DNA of 64,000 nt from an uncultured Porphyromonadaceae bacterium (GTDB lineage Bacteria; Bacteroidota; Bacteroidia; Bacteroidales; Muribaculaceae), in NCBI GenBank assembly GCA_947175495.1, contig CAMWNB010000009.1, forward strand, positions 1-64,000, given 5' to 3'. Positions within the stretch are counted from its first letter, which is position 1, and each line of letters opens with the position of its first letter. The notes under the pieces are model-generated. The model was not told the origin of the DNA. It did no database searches and worked only from the letters and a program-made list of their open reading frames with translations. The position numbers and the translations under genes are program-made. This document shows, one piece after another, positions 40,266 to 50,305 of the stretch.

Positions 40266-41265
40266 TTAAAATTTACCTAATATCCATTTGAAATACCGTG
40301 TGTTGAGAATCATTGCCAGCACGCAGCACGATGCGATGTTCGCTATGATTACACCAAAGAAAAGTGCGACGGACACTATCGCAGACGTGCCGAACAATCC
40401 AGCCACAACACTCAGATAAATCCTGTAGAAAATGAAATGCGCAAGATAAATGACCAGCGAATTGCGGCCGAGATACTCAAGCACTCTATTGCTGTTGATT
40501 ATCTTGCTGACATACAACAGGAAGAGTATTCCGCTTAGGGCCAACACAAGGACAACAGGAATCTGCCACAGCTCCACGCATACACGATTGGTGATATACG
40601 GGATTCCCCACCCTAAGATAAACACCACCACTAACAATGGGATATAACTTAGCCGGGCGCCTAACGGAATGTGTATTTTGCTTTTTTTTCAGCACGTCGC
40701 CTACCACCATAAATATGGTCACCATAAGAGCATGCTTATACGACCATATCTCCGGAATCCAAGGGAAACAATCGTACAACACCACTCCTGCGCAAAGCAT
40801 CACAAATGAAATCACAAGCATGCTCTCGACTCGTTTCAATCTTACAAGCTTCCACACAGCCAACCGGGCCAAGAATAACGAAGGGATAAACCATTCGCCC
40901 GCGCATGTCAGCAGAAAACTCTTCACTGTGGTCTTCACAATCCATAGCGCGCTCTCACCCCATGAAATATATTCGACAATGGTTGAGCCATAGTTGATGA
41001 CCACCGCCGGCAATATCAGAATCTTTATTCCTTGAACAAGAAATGGCATGAATCTTTTTTTGAAATCCGTGCAATACCCGGTCAGAAAAAAGAATGCCGG
41101 CATGAAAAACGACACCCACAAATCCTCTACTCTGTCAAGGGCATTCACCACAGAGTCCTGGATGCCGAAGCAGAGCCTGCACATTAATTCATAGTGGCCC
41201 CAGACCACCATGATGATAAGCAGCCCTTTGGCCACGTCAATATAATGCAATCGTTTCTTAGCCAT
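40266..41265 (-). pseudogene. Membrane acyltransferase-3 family gene split by a frameshift at an A8 tract
   Basis: N-part MAKKRLHYIDVAKGLLIIMVVWGHYE to VVGDVLKKKQNTHS; C-part PLLVVVFILGWG...LGRNSLVIYLAHFIFY in another frame; shift at T8 (40682-40689). Confidence 0.8.
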
Positions 41266-42265
41266 TGATAAAATGATTGATGCAGGCAGATGGCCGTGCG
41301 TGGGACTGCCAATATTGACGACAACCAGTCTCAAGTTTTTTTTGCAGATCCACATCCATCACAATAGTTTTTATTGACTGATAGATAGATTCCTCGTCGG
41401 GGCTCGTGAAAAATATATTTTCTCCATGCACCATCGGGATCGGCAGTTCATTTTCAAACGGAGTGGAAAGAATTATCTTGCCGGCTGCCATATATTCCGG
41501 AAGCTTCCATCCATGACAACGATGAACAGCAGGTGTGTTGAAAACAAGCAACGAATTATTCAGCTGATACATGTACTGGTCGTACGGTATCTCACGCTCG
41601 AGAAGCACATCCGGAGGACAGCAATCGAAACTGCCGCCTTCATCCGGCACCATGCCTCCGGTGAATGATATCACATTCTCCGACTGAAGCCGGCGGCACG
41701 CACGTATAAATGCTATACGCGCATTATTCACCCACGGCTGATCATGCCAGTAGCGAGACACCATGAAAATATTCTTATTCCCTATGGTGCTTTTTCCAAA
41801 ATTCCATTTTATTCCGGATCTTTTGTATAGCCATAGATAGGGACTAAGATAGCTGCCCAAACCTACGTCAAGACGAGAGTGACATTTTAGATAATTGAAG
41901 AGACAATGCAGCGTTGCAGTCCATTTGTTAGAACCCACACAACCTATCCCAAAGTTGGCTCCGACCGGTTTTATCTTGTCGCACCATTTTTCAGGCAGAT
42001 AATCAGACCTGTAATTAACTTTTCCATAAACATCCGCCCATGCAAGGAAATCATGATAATACACTTTGTTTGAATCCGCAAAATCTATTACATATCTTAC
42101 GTCATCTATGATAAAAGCAAGACAATGGGTATTGTGTGGATAACGAAGACTGTCAAATCCTTTGGAGGTCAGCTTTACACGTCCACTACCAAACACATCC
42201 CACAGCCCCTTGATATAGAAAGAACAATAATTGATGTTACATGCAGGGTCTACAAAAACTCTCAT
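41258..42265 (-). CDS. Glycosyltransferase (GT4-like)
   Basis: Glycosyltransferase-like C-terminal GWKLPEYMAAGKIILSTPFENELPIPMVHGENIFF. Confidence 0.72.
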   Translation of the reverse strand: MRVFVDPACNINYCSFYIKGLWDVFGSGRVKLTSKGFDSLRYPHNTHCLAFIIDDVRYVIDFADSNKVYYHDFLAWADVYGKVNYRSDYLPEKWCDKIKPVGANFGIGCVGSNKWTATLHCLFNYLKCHSRLDVGLGSYLSPYLWLYKRSGIKWNFGKSTIGNKNIFMVSRYWHDQPWVNNARIAFIRACRRLQSENVISFTGGMVPDEGGSFDCCPPDVLLEREIPYDQYMYQLNNSLLVFNTPAVHRCHGWKLPEYMAAGKIILSTPFENELPIPMVHGENIFFTSPDEESIYQSIKTIVMDVDLQKKLETGCRQYWQSHARPSACINHFING

Positions 42266-42271
42266 ATCGCA

Positions 42272-43246
42272 CTATCCTCCGATTATCCATTTCAGATGCT
42301 TGTGCCTGTCAAAAAACAGACACATCGCAAAGCAACACACAACGGATACAAACGCTCCGCACCAATTCATAGTTGAATACGCCAAGTTCGTCCGTCCATA
42401 TAACTCACAGAATGCAAGATAAAACGGGACATGAAGAACCAAAAACAACATGGCATTTTGTCCCATAAAAAGCAATGGCTTAATTTGCAAGAACTTGCAG
42501 ACCTTAAATATCCGATTCACCAGCATAATTCCGACAACAGCCGAAAGGATGGAAAGTAGATAATTGCCGTACAGCGCTTTATTCGACCATATATCTAATG
42601 CGGATGGATAAATAAAGAATATAATTACGAAAACAGCCGCGAGTGTATATAATGACTTATGTGAGCTGAAATCCATATCTTTGGTTTTGTATCCGAGCAC
42701 ATAAAACAGTGTGGCAAGGGCCATATTGCCGATATAATTGAAACGACCGGTATTTACCATATAATGATGGCCAAGACATATGACTAATGAAACAAGAACA
42801 TAAATCCAGGTATTCCTGCCGTGATATCGGGCGGTAACTACCTTAACCACAAATAACGTCAATAAAAACCACACTGGAATATTCCACCACGGAGCACCAA
42901 ACATACATATCTGCCCGACAAGACCGGGGAGGATGGAGAGATTAAAATGTCCGGTTTCAATCCGCTCACACATCAATGCCATAATCCCTCCGAACAGCGA
43001 ACATGTGACAAACGGGACCATCAGCCTGCGACTCCATTTCACTATTGTACTTTTGTCTATTCTCTCGGGACGATGAAACATTCCGGATTTGAAGAAGAAC
43101 CAACTTGTATTGAACATAAATATATGTCCGATTGTAAATGGAGCTCGCGTATTGATATTGAAGTGCTGGAATATCATTAAGATTATAAATAGTCCTGCTA
43201 TTGCGTCCAGCGATAAATCGCGTTCCCGGCGGCTATGATTTTCCAT
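42272..43246 (-). CDS. Membrane acyltransferase-3 family protein
   Basis: RDLSLDAIAGLFIILMIFQHFN; multi-TM; KSGMFHRP; GQNAMLFLVLHVPFYLAF. Confidence 0.82.
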   Translation of the reverse strand: MENHSRRERDLSLDAIAGLFIILMIFQHFNINTRAPFTIGHIFMFNTSWFFFKSGMFHRPERIDKSTIVKWSRRLMVPFVTCSLFGGIMALMCERIETGHFNLSILPGLVGQICMFGAPWWNIPVWFLLTLFVVKVVTARYHGRNTWIYVLVSLVICLGHHYMVNTGRFNYIGNMALATLFYVLGYKTKDMDFSSHKSLYTLAAVFVIIFFIYPSALDIWSNKALYGNYLLSILSAVVGIMLVNRIFKVCKFLQIKPLLFMGQNAMLFLVLHVPFYLAFCELYGRTNLAYSTMNWCGAFVSVVCCFAMCLFFDRHKHLKWIIGG

Positions 43247-43265
43247 GCAGTAGCATTTTTCCTTT

Positions 43266-44507
43266 TCAGGCATTGGATCTTCCCCCTAACACGGATTTAT
43301 AGCATTCCAGCCTGGACTTAACAAATTGCTGATTGGAAAACTCTGATGCAATGTGTTTAATGGAATTGTCAACGAATTGCACACATTTCGCAGGGTTTAT
43401 CTGCAACTCATATACATATCGCGAAAAGACAGCGGCATCATCTGTTATGTATCCATGAACACCGTTCTCCAACTTTAAACCTTCAGCACCAACCTTGCAT
43501 GACACAAATGGCACTCCCGAGTTTATAGCATCCAAAATCTTCATTCTCAGACCGGAACCTTCACGTATTGGAACGATTACAATTCTGTTTCTAATATTTT
43601 CATAAAGATTGTCCACAAACCCCAGAAACACGATATTGCTATGCCTGGAACTTATTAATTCAATAGTTTTTTCATGCCATCTGCCAACAACATACAAATG
43701 TGTCGATGGTCTGTTGTGCAAAACCTGTGGCCACACATTTTCAAGAAACCATAACAACCCATTTTTATTAGGGATGTGTGACTCGGGACCGATGAAAACC
43801 AAATCACCGGTTCCATTATATTGTTTTGGTGAAAACTGCAATGGTGAAACCTGAGCAAATGACGGGTAGATCGGGACACTGACGCCCGCATTCATAAGGC
43901 GCACCTTATCATCCTCAGACAGTGTGATGATTGCATCATAACTATTCAAGGCAATAATCTCTCGATTCTTTTTAATTGAGTATATCAGCCAATCGTCGAC
44001 GGTTCTGTTTTTCGGCAGCCTCGGCAAGTCTGCTATATGCATTATTTCATGATGAACAAAAACTGACTTGCAATTGCCAATCACACCTTGTCGCCCGAAA
44101 ATCCAGTCGATAAATTCGAATTGCACTATATCTATACCTTGCCGTTCTATATAGCTATTCAGCTCTTTATAAAAATCGAATCGCTCGGGCAAATTAAATG
44201 ACACATCCAAAAATCTTCTTTTATCTGCTTGCGGTACTCTGCCTATTCTAAAAATAAAATTACACAGACGCTTTGAAATACCCAGGGCTACGTCAAATCG
44301 TTCTCTTTTCCTTATATATGGATATATATGCGCATCTTTCAGAACAGTTCGGAGAACATCTATTTCGTTTATATCTCTGCAAATAACAAATAAATGCAGC
44401 TCCACTTCATCTTGAATTTGCTTATACGCATTGAAAATAGCCTGTTCCCCACCCGACTTGGGCGGATAGCAATTGCCTGTAACGCATAATAATTTAATCT
44501 TTCCCAT
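43266..44507 (-). CDS. Family 4 glycosyltransferase
   Basis: CVTGNCYPPKSGGEQAIFNAYKQI...IGPESHIPNKNGLLWFLENVWP...REGSGLRMKILDAINSGVPFVSCKVGAEGL. Confidence 0.88.
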   Translation of the reverse strand: MGKIKLLCVTGNCYPPKSGGEQAIFNAYKQIQDEVELHLFVICRDINEIDVLRTVLKDAHIYPYIRKRERFDVALGISKRLCNFIFRIGRVPQADKRRFLDVSFNLPERFDFYKELNSYIERQGIDIVQFEFIDWIFGRQGVIGNCKSVFVHHEIMHIADLPRLPKNRTVDDWLIYSIKKNREIIALNSYDAIITLSEDDKVRLMNAGVSVPIYPSFAQVSPLQFSPKQYNGTGDLVFIGPESHIPNKNGLLWFLENVWPQVLHNRPSTHLYVVGRWHEKTIELISSRHSNIVFLGFVDNLYENIRNRIVIVPIREGSGLRMKILDAINSGVPFVSCKVGAEGLKLENGVHGYITDDAAVFSRYVYELQINPAKCVQFVDNSIKHIASEFSNQQFVKSRLECYKSVLGGRSNA

Positions 44508-45390
44508 CAGATATTATCGATTCTGCATAATGTTCCTTTTCAGGCGTCCGCTCATTCAGCATAAAGAATACATCAATCCCAAGTTTTTTTCTTGCATCCT
44601 CGTCGCCCATATCGCCATATCCGCGGGCTTGCTTGACCTTTATCCACTCGCCGATTGTCTTTGTGTAGTAATGGCGGAAATATGCCACATCAAAATTATA
44701 AGGATTGTAGGGAGAACGCACATCACATTCCTTGCCCGTCGCATCACAACAACGATAGAAGCACCAGGGCGTGTGGGTGATATATCTCCAGTCAATATGT
44801 TTCAGACCGCCTCTGACAATGCTCTTTATGTGGTTGTTTTCCGGAAAATCCTTAAACCGGCGAATGTCATAGGGCAACGGTTCTGCAAACCGTTCCAAAC
44901 AGCCTCTGCCGTCCGAGTCAAGCATGCCGTTGTCGCCATAACACATCCAGTTTAAATGAATTATTTGAAATTTTTCATAGCGACAGTCTGCAAGGAACGC
45001 CTTGACACTGCGATGGGTTTTAAGCGTAAGAAACTCGTCGATATCAAAAACCGCTATCCAATCGTATTTATCTCTGTTCTTGACATAGCAATCATGATAG
45101 GCTTCTTCCTGGCAACATTTCCGGCCACGGAAATCCACGATTTCACATTTCCGGGAATTTATGTAGTCCTGTATCACATCCTCGAAACGCTCCCCTTCCG
45201 GGTCATTATTATCGTAGATAAAAATCTTGTCGAATCCTATATTAATGTGGTATTCCACCCATTCCCGGATGTAACTGTTCTCACATTTCCCCATGCAGCA
45301 CAGCGCAATCCGCCCCGTGCTGTTGTATTTGATATTTATACGGGAAACTATTGTCTGATATATATTCCAGATTCTGGTTATCGGTTTCAT
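44494..45390 (-). CDS. Glycosyltransferase family 92-like (GT2-like fold)
   Basis: ALCCMGKCENSYIREWVEYHINIGFDKIFIYDNNDPEGE...YDWIAVFDIDEFLTL. Confidence 0.87.
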   Translation of the reverse strand: MKPITRIWNIYQTIVSRINIKYNSTGRIALCCMGKCENSYIREWVEYHINIGFDKIFIYDNNDPEGERFEDVIQDYINSRKCEIVDFRGRKCCQEEAYHDCYVKNRDKYDWIAVFDIDEFLTLKTHRSVKAFLADCRYEKFQIIHLNWMCYGDNGMLDSDGRGCLERFAEPLPYDIRRFKDFPENNHIKSIVRGGLKHIDWRYITHTPWCFYRCCDATGKECDVRSPYNPYNFDVAYFRHYYTKTIGEWIKVKQARGYGDMGDEDARKKLGIDVFFMLNERTPEKEHYAESIISDGKD

Positions 45391-45660
45391 TTGAATATAT
45401 CGTAGTATTTGTTTCTAAAAAGCGGTATACATGCGCCGCTCAGCGCGCATGCTGCTATGGCAGACAAAAATATGGCAAACCATCATAAATACAATCCATA
45501 TAATGGACGAAATAGCAAAAATCCTATTATTAAATTTTGACTTTATAATATATTGTTTCATAAAGAAACCAAATGCATAAAATGGCAAACAGATGGAAGC
45601 GATAATCAGCATAATCCCAATGGCTTTTGCCTGGTCGATATGAATAATCCTATTACTCAT
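45387..45660 (-). pseudogene. Internally deleted/frameshifted remnant of a membrane acyltransferase-3 gene
   Basis: N-part MSNRIIHIDQAKAIGIMLIIA joins LPFYAFGFFMKQYII; another frame gives FAIFLSAIAACALSGACIPLFRNKYYDIFK* whose TGA overlaps the next ATG. Confidence 0.75.
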
Positions 45661-46819
45661 AAATGTTGGAAATTGCAGATCTAACCTTGTTGCGCCATGT
45701 TGTCCAGTTCAGTTTTTCCAAATATGTACGTCTCGCGGTTTTACTCATTTCGGAAATCACGTCTGTTTTCCGGCACCATTCTATCTTGTCGGCAAAATCC
45801 ATTCCATTGGCTGATAGAGGAAGCATATAACCGTTGTGACCGTTCCGCACATAGTTTGCCGTCCCCCCGGTGTCGTAGACAAAACAGGGAAGGCCGAACG
45901 CGTTAGCCTCACAAAGTGCTATGCTCGAACATTCCGCACGGCTTGGAAAGAGGAAGATATCCTGCTGCGACATTATTTCAATCAGCCTACGGTATTCATC
46001 GGGATTGTTTTTGTTAAGGAAACCGTGATTATAGACCCATGGCTGATTCTCCGTGCCTTCCGGCAGCTCACGCATGCCGGTGATGTGAAACTCTATATCA
46101 TGTCCTCGTCTTATCAGCTCCTTGCAGCAATCGAACGCCACTTCGCCTCCCTTACGCACCCAATTGACACCACTCCAATAAATCCGCAGCGGTTTTGACG
46201 GATTGTAGTCATGGATAATCTCAGGAATATCAACGTCGTCCATATTTGCACCAAACTCCACGACTGCTATTTTATCAGTCGCCACACCGCAATGTTTGAC
46301 GGCCTCATTTTTGCACCAGGCGCTCGAGGCGATTATGAGATCGGCCCGCCGAAAGGCCCGCTTTGTCAATATTGCTGCCTCCAGGCGGTTTTGCCGGGTG
46401 AGATTTGAAAACTCGGTATAATATTCGAACAGGGATTGAACCGGCGCATCGACCAAATGAACGATTTTCTGTTTTACATGTGAAGGCAACGCAGAAACAA
46501 TACACATATCGGTCGGGACGAAAATTATGTCGTAACCGGAATAGTCTATTTTAGCAAGCACCCGGCGCATCATGCGCGCCGTATAGAAGGATTCGTCAAA
46601 ACGTACATTCTTCTTCAGATGTTCCGCTATCCAACACCAATATCTTACCCACAGCTTGTCAACCACATCCTGCTTGATGTCGTTGAGCGCACAGAGATAG
46701 TCCACGGTATAACCGGCAGCTTCCAACGCGTGGAGTGAATAGTAGACAGTGCCGGACCACTCCCTCTTGTCGTGTCTGTCCTTAGCGGTTGAAATATACA
46801 ATATCTTTTTGTCAGACAT
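45653..46819 (-). CDS. Family 4 glycosyltransferase
   Basis: LRIYWSGVNWVRKGGEVAFDCCKELIRRGHDIEFHITG...LFPSRAECSSIALCEANAFGLPCFVYDTGG. Confidence 0.9.
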   Translation of the reverse strand: MSDKKILYISTAKDRHDKREWSGTVYYSLHALEAAGYTVDYLCALNDIKQDVVDKLWVRYWCWIAEHLKKNVRFDESFYTARMMRRVLAKIDYSGYDIIFVPTDMCIVSALPSHVKQKIVHLVDAPVQSLFEYYTEFSNLTRQNRLEAAILTKRAFRRADLIIASSAWCKNEAVKHCGVATDKIAVVEFGANMDDVDIPEIIHDYNPSKPLRIYWSGVNWVRKGGEVAFDCCKELIRRGHDIEFHITGMRELPEGTENQPWVYNHGFLNKNNPDEYRRLIEIMSQQDIFLFPSRAECSSIALCEANAFGLPCFVYDTGGTANYVRNGHNGYMLPLSANGMDFADKIEWCRKTDVISEMSKTARRTYLEKLNWTTWRNKVRSAISNIYE

Positions 46820-46830
46820 CAGAATCGGCG

Positions 46831-47844
46831 CTATTTATTCTTATTGATGATTCCTAATCCAAAATTCCAGATCAACCGTCGGGGAGCATCAAGAATTATG
46901 CTGGCCGAATATATGCACAGCAGGAAAGCCCCCATCCTGACAAGGCAGTCAATGCCATCGGAAGAGAGAAATATCTCCTTGCATGTTTCACAGAACCAAT
47001 CGAGAATTTCCGGATAAATGTGCAGCAGATACACGGCAAAAGTGGAACGGGCAATGTAATTGATAATTCCGGACGTGCTTATTCTCAGTTTGCTGAACCA
47101 GACCACCAATCCCAAAGCGCCAAGCACCACAAACGGATTGTCGTAGCTGTTGCATATCAGCGGCAGATCAAATCTTATGACGGCAATGGTCAGCACAGTA
47201 TTCAACACTGTGCATGCGATGAACAACCATCCGCCGTGACCGAACTCTATATATTTTCTTGCATATCGTCCCAAAAGATATATTCCGACCATCGACAGTG
47301 CACTGTATCCCCGTCCTATCTCCTGCGACCAATCGATATAACCATAAATGAACAACATTATGAAGTATGACAAAAGAACAGCCTTGAATTCCTTCTTAGT
47401 GGCATACTCACAGAATTTGTTCAGCACCGGCGAAAGAAGATACAGGATAACATAGCTTATGACAAACCAGCCGGATTTATGAAGCAATATTATCTGATAA
47501 AGTCTGCCGACGGTGAACTGCTCAACACCTGAGACAGTTAAAGCCCCCAGTATGATTATACCAAAGTAATACACCTGAAAGAGCAGATATGACAGACTTC
47601 TCACACTTGCTTTTATGGAAAACCAACCGGAAATCAATATGAAGATATTGACTCCATATAATGAGACCGTCTGTATGAACAGTCGTGTTACGGAAGGAAT
47701 AAAGTCGTCACTGATTGCTTGTGCCGATGGCGCACCAATACTCATGAAATTGGCATGCACACAAAGCACAAAAAACATCGCAATCATGCGCAGTATCTCA
47801 AAGTTGCTTTTACGCGGGCCGCTTGCTATTGATTGAATTGCCAT
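46831..47844 (-). CDS. Membrane acyltransferase-3 family protein
   Basis: SNFEILRMIAMFFVLCVHANFMSIG; multi-TM; IARSTFAVYLLHIYPEILDW. Confidence 0.88.
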   Translation of the reverse strand: MAIQSIASGPRKSNFEILRMIAMFFVLCVHANFMSIGAPSAQAISDDFIPSVTRLFIQTVSLYGVNIFILISGWFSIKASVRSLSYLLFQVYYFGIIILGALTVSGVEQFTVGRLYQIILLHKSGWFVISYVILYLLSPVLNKFCEYATKKEFKAVLLSYFIMLFIYGYIDWSQEIGRGYSALSMVGIYLLGRYARKYIEFGHGGWLFIACTVLNTVLTIAVIRFDLPLICNSYDNPFVVLGALGLVVWFSKLRISTSGIINYIARSTFAVYLLHIYPEILDWFCETCKEIFLSSDGIDCLVRMGAFLLCIYSASIILDAPRRLIWNFGLGIINKNK

Positions 47845-47846
47845 AA

Positions 47847-48914
47847 TCAGATATTGTTTAAATCAACACATATATTGAATATATGATGCTCTTTCCCTCC
47901 CAACGCATACTTATACGATTCATTCCCACGCGTGAAATCGATATAATCATACCTGTCGGATTCTATTACCTCCTCTATGAAGTTGAACAGCAGCAGTATT
48001 CCCGGCGAATATCTGGTGTACGCCGGATTTGTGCTCACACCCATGAGAACAATACTCCTGCCATTCGGCGACACACCATAGTTGAACGACGCACAAAGCT
48101 GTCCTTCCGGAGTCTTGGCTGTCATGAACTTTGAATTGACATCATGGGAATAAGGTGCATACTCAGCGAATTTATACCAACCGCGGCCGAGAATTCTCGT
48201 AGATATGAAATTGATGATTTTCCATTTCAATGTCTTGCCTTCCCATTCATTCTTCTTGGCCACTCTAACGCTGCGATAAGCCTTGAATTCTTCAATATCG
48301 GCATTATGGTCATCCGACTCATAGACCAACGATTTGCCGTCACGAGCCAATCGATTGTTGGCCGTTCTTATATTTTGACGGGACTGTTTTGATAACGTCT
48401 TCTTGTAGTCATCAAATGACAAACCTTCGACGGTCAGCCCTACACACACTTGCGGCGTGCAGTATTCAAGCTTACATTCCGCCGACAAGTACGTGTACAT
48501 TTCAGTGGATTCGGGCAAGTTGTCAAAATAGAAATCGGATTGCCCGTATCGGTGTCTTAACTCACTGAATAAACAACGAACCGCTTCTGCGTCAAAGTCT
48601 TTATAAATGAAGTTGAGATAGTCGGACCATCCTCCGCGCCCAAAAAGATAGAACCCTTTACGATTATATTTACCAAAAGTCTTCGTTACCACCCATAAAG
48701 GAGCGATCAGCACAGTCTTGCCACGTTTCTCAACTGCGGCAAACACTATTTCAAATCTTTTGTCGCGGATATTCTTATTGAGATTCCACAACATCTCATA
48801 CCATGCGAATGTCTGGAAGTAAGTCATATCCATTCCCGACTCCAATTCAAGCCATGAATCTTCAAGCAACTTGAAATCAGACATCGGATAATATTTCAGT
48901 ATATAATCATTCAT
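47847..48914 (-). CDS. GNAT-fold/CelD-FemAB-like acyltransferase
   Basis: TYFQTFAWYEMLWNLNK; LSKQSRQNIRTANNRLARDGK; YSPGILLLFNFIEEVIESDRYDYIDFTRGNESYKYALGGKE. Confidence 0.78.
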   Translation of the reverse strand: MNDYILKYYPMSDFKLLEDSWLELESGMDMTYFQTFAWYEMLWNLNKNIRDKRFEIVFAAVEKRGKTVLIAPLWVVTKTFGKYNRKGFYLFGRGGWSDYLNFIYKDFDAEAVRCLFSELRHRYGQSDFYFDNLPESTEMYTYLSAECKLEYCTPQVCVGLTVEGLSFDDYKKTLSKQSRQNIRTANNRLARDGKSLVYESDDHNADIEEFKAYRSVRVAKKNEWEGKTLKWKIINFISTRILGRGWYKFAEYAPYSHDVNSKFMTAKTPEGQLCASFNYGVSPNGRSIVLMGVSTNPAYTRYSPGILLLFNFIEEVIESDRYDYIDFTRGNESYKYALGGKEHHIFNICVDLNNI

Positions 48915-48924
48915 ATTTTGAGAT

Positions 48925-49872
48925 TTATTTCTTCAATCCCATGATAGTTCTGGCTTTATCTGCTATTCTGACTGCCGGGAATGCACGGTCGCGCTTTGCA
49001 TCTGCAGCCATTATTACAGCCCCTCTGAATTCTGCGTAATTTAATTGATGACCGCCTTGACGATAAAAATTCTCAGATGAAGGCAGAATGTGCTTCTTGA
49101 ATATTTTTTCTTCATAATATTCAGGTGTCATCCGCACAACCTCCATCACATTGACTTGACCGCCGTATGTACGACTGCAGTCCTGGGTGGGACGATACAG
49201 CCTGCCATTGCATGCAATCAAAGACCCGGCATTGCGGCCATACTCACTGTCATGGCATATAGGAGACGAAGGATGCGGCCGATACGGTCCCTTAAGAGAA
49301 TCTGAAATGTAAAGCTGTAACTCATATCCTTTTGAATCCAATATGGATGTGAAAAGATAATATATGCCATTATCTTTATACAACACATTATCCGCAAAGT
49401 CGAAGATTATACCATCTTCTTTCCTCTGTCGTTTCATCAACACGCTGTCAAGCTCAAATTTAGATAAATCTTTACTTACAGCCTTATAGAGTCTGATTTC
49501 ACCGACCCATCCGGTCTCCGGAATCATATACACCTCATTTTCATCCTCAAACACATAAGGAAACGAGAAGTGCATGCTGTCGTCGTCGGAAATCTGAACA
49601 GGCTCAGTCCAGGTCGTGAGGTCATCCGTAGACACCATCATCAGTCTTCCACCGGGACGCCTGAATGTCGTCTCTTCATAGAAAAGGAACAGTCGGTCGT
49701 TATAAACAAACAAAAATGGATCGGCATTGATAACCTTAGGGTCCTTGATGTCGAACGGAGAACCGGCATCCTGTCTTTTTATAGTTTTTCGGCCGGACGT
49801 CATGTCAAGTTTGCTCTCCACTATAGAGACATCAATGCCAAAACACTCGTATTTATTGAAAATATCGCCCAT
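48925..49872 (-). CDS. GH43-like five-bladed beta-propeller protein (glucosamine inositolphosphorylceramide transferase N-domain-like)
   Basis: NADPFLFVYNDRLFLFYEETTFR, HFSFPYVFEDENEVYMIPETG, SPICHDSEYGRNAGSLIACNGRLYRPTQDCSRTYGG. Confidence 0.65.
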   Translation of the reverse strand: MGDIFNKYECFGIDVSIVESKLDMTSGRKTIKRQDAGSPFDIKDPKVINADPFLFVYNDRLFLFYEETTFRRPGGRLMMVSTDDLTTWTEPVQISDDDSMHFSFPYVFEDENEVYMIPETGWVGEIRLYKAVSKDLSKFELDSVLMKRQRKEDGIIFDFADNVLYKDNGIYYLFTSILDSKGYELQLYISDSLKGPYRPHPSSPICHDSEYGRNAGSLIACNGRLYRPTQDCSRTYGGQVNVMEVVRMTPEYYEEKIFKKHILPSSENFYRQGGHQLNYAEFRGAVIMAADAKRDRAFPAVRIADKARTIMGLKK

Positions 49873-49899
49873 AAGATGAATTATATTTTTTCTTTCTGT

Positions 49900-50305
49900 T
49901 TAATTCCCAAAGACATAAGAATTGACATAATGATTTTTTTTGATCAACACGTCAAACATCATGCAGGCATGCGCTATCAGCACTGAAGCAAATATTAATA
50001 CCGGAATTTCAATAATCGACAATCCCACATATCTTCCCATCCAGTCAAGAAGATGAGTCGCTTCCACTCCATAAAGGATGAAATAATGAAACAAATATAT
50101 GGGCAGCGTATTCTTTCCAAGGAGCCTCAGATAGCTTGCTGATTTTGAGTTGTTGCTCCAATACTCCTTTGTCGCGATAAAGACAGTTATGACTGCGACC
50201 ACCCCGGACACCACGCATGGCATCAATATGTTCCAGACGTTTTTTCCCGTGGCTGTCTGTGCGGGGCATGATGCTGTCCGACTTAGTCATTAAATATATC
50301 ATCAA
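49900..50305 (-). pseudogene. Internally deleted remnant of a membrane acyltransferase-3 gene
   Basis: N-part KKRLEHIDAMRG joins out of frame to C-part SGVVAVITVFIATKEYW...LGKNTLPIYLFHYFILYG; TM core missing. Confidence 0.75.
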
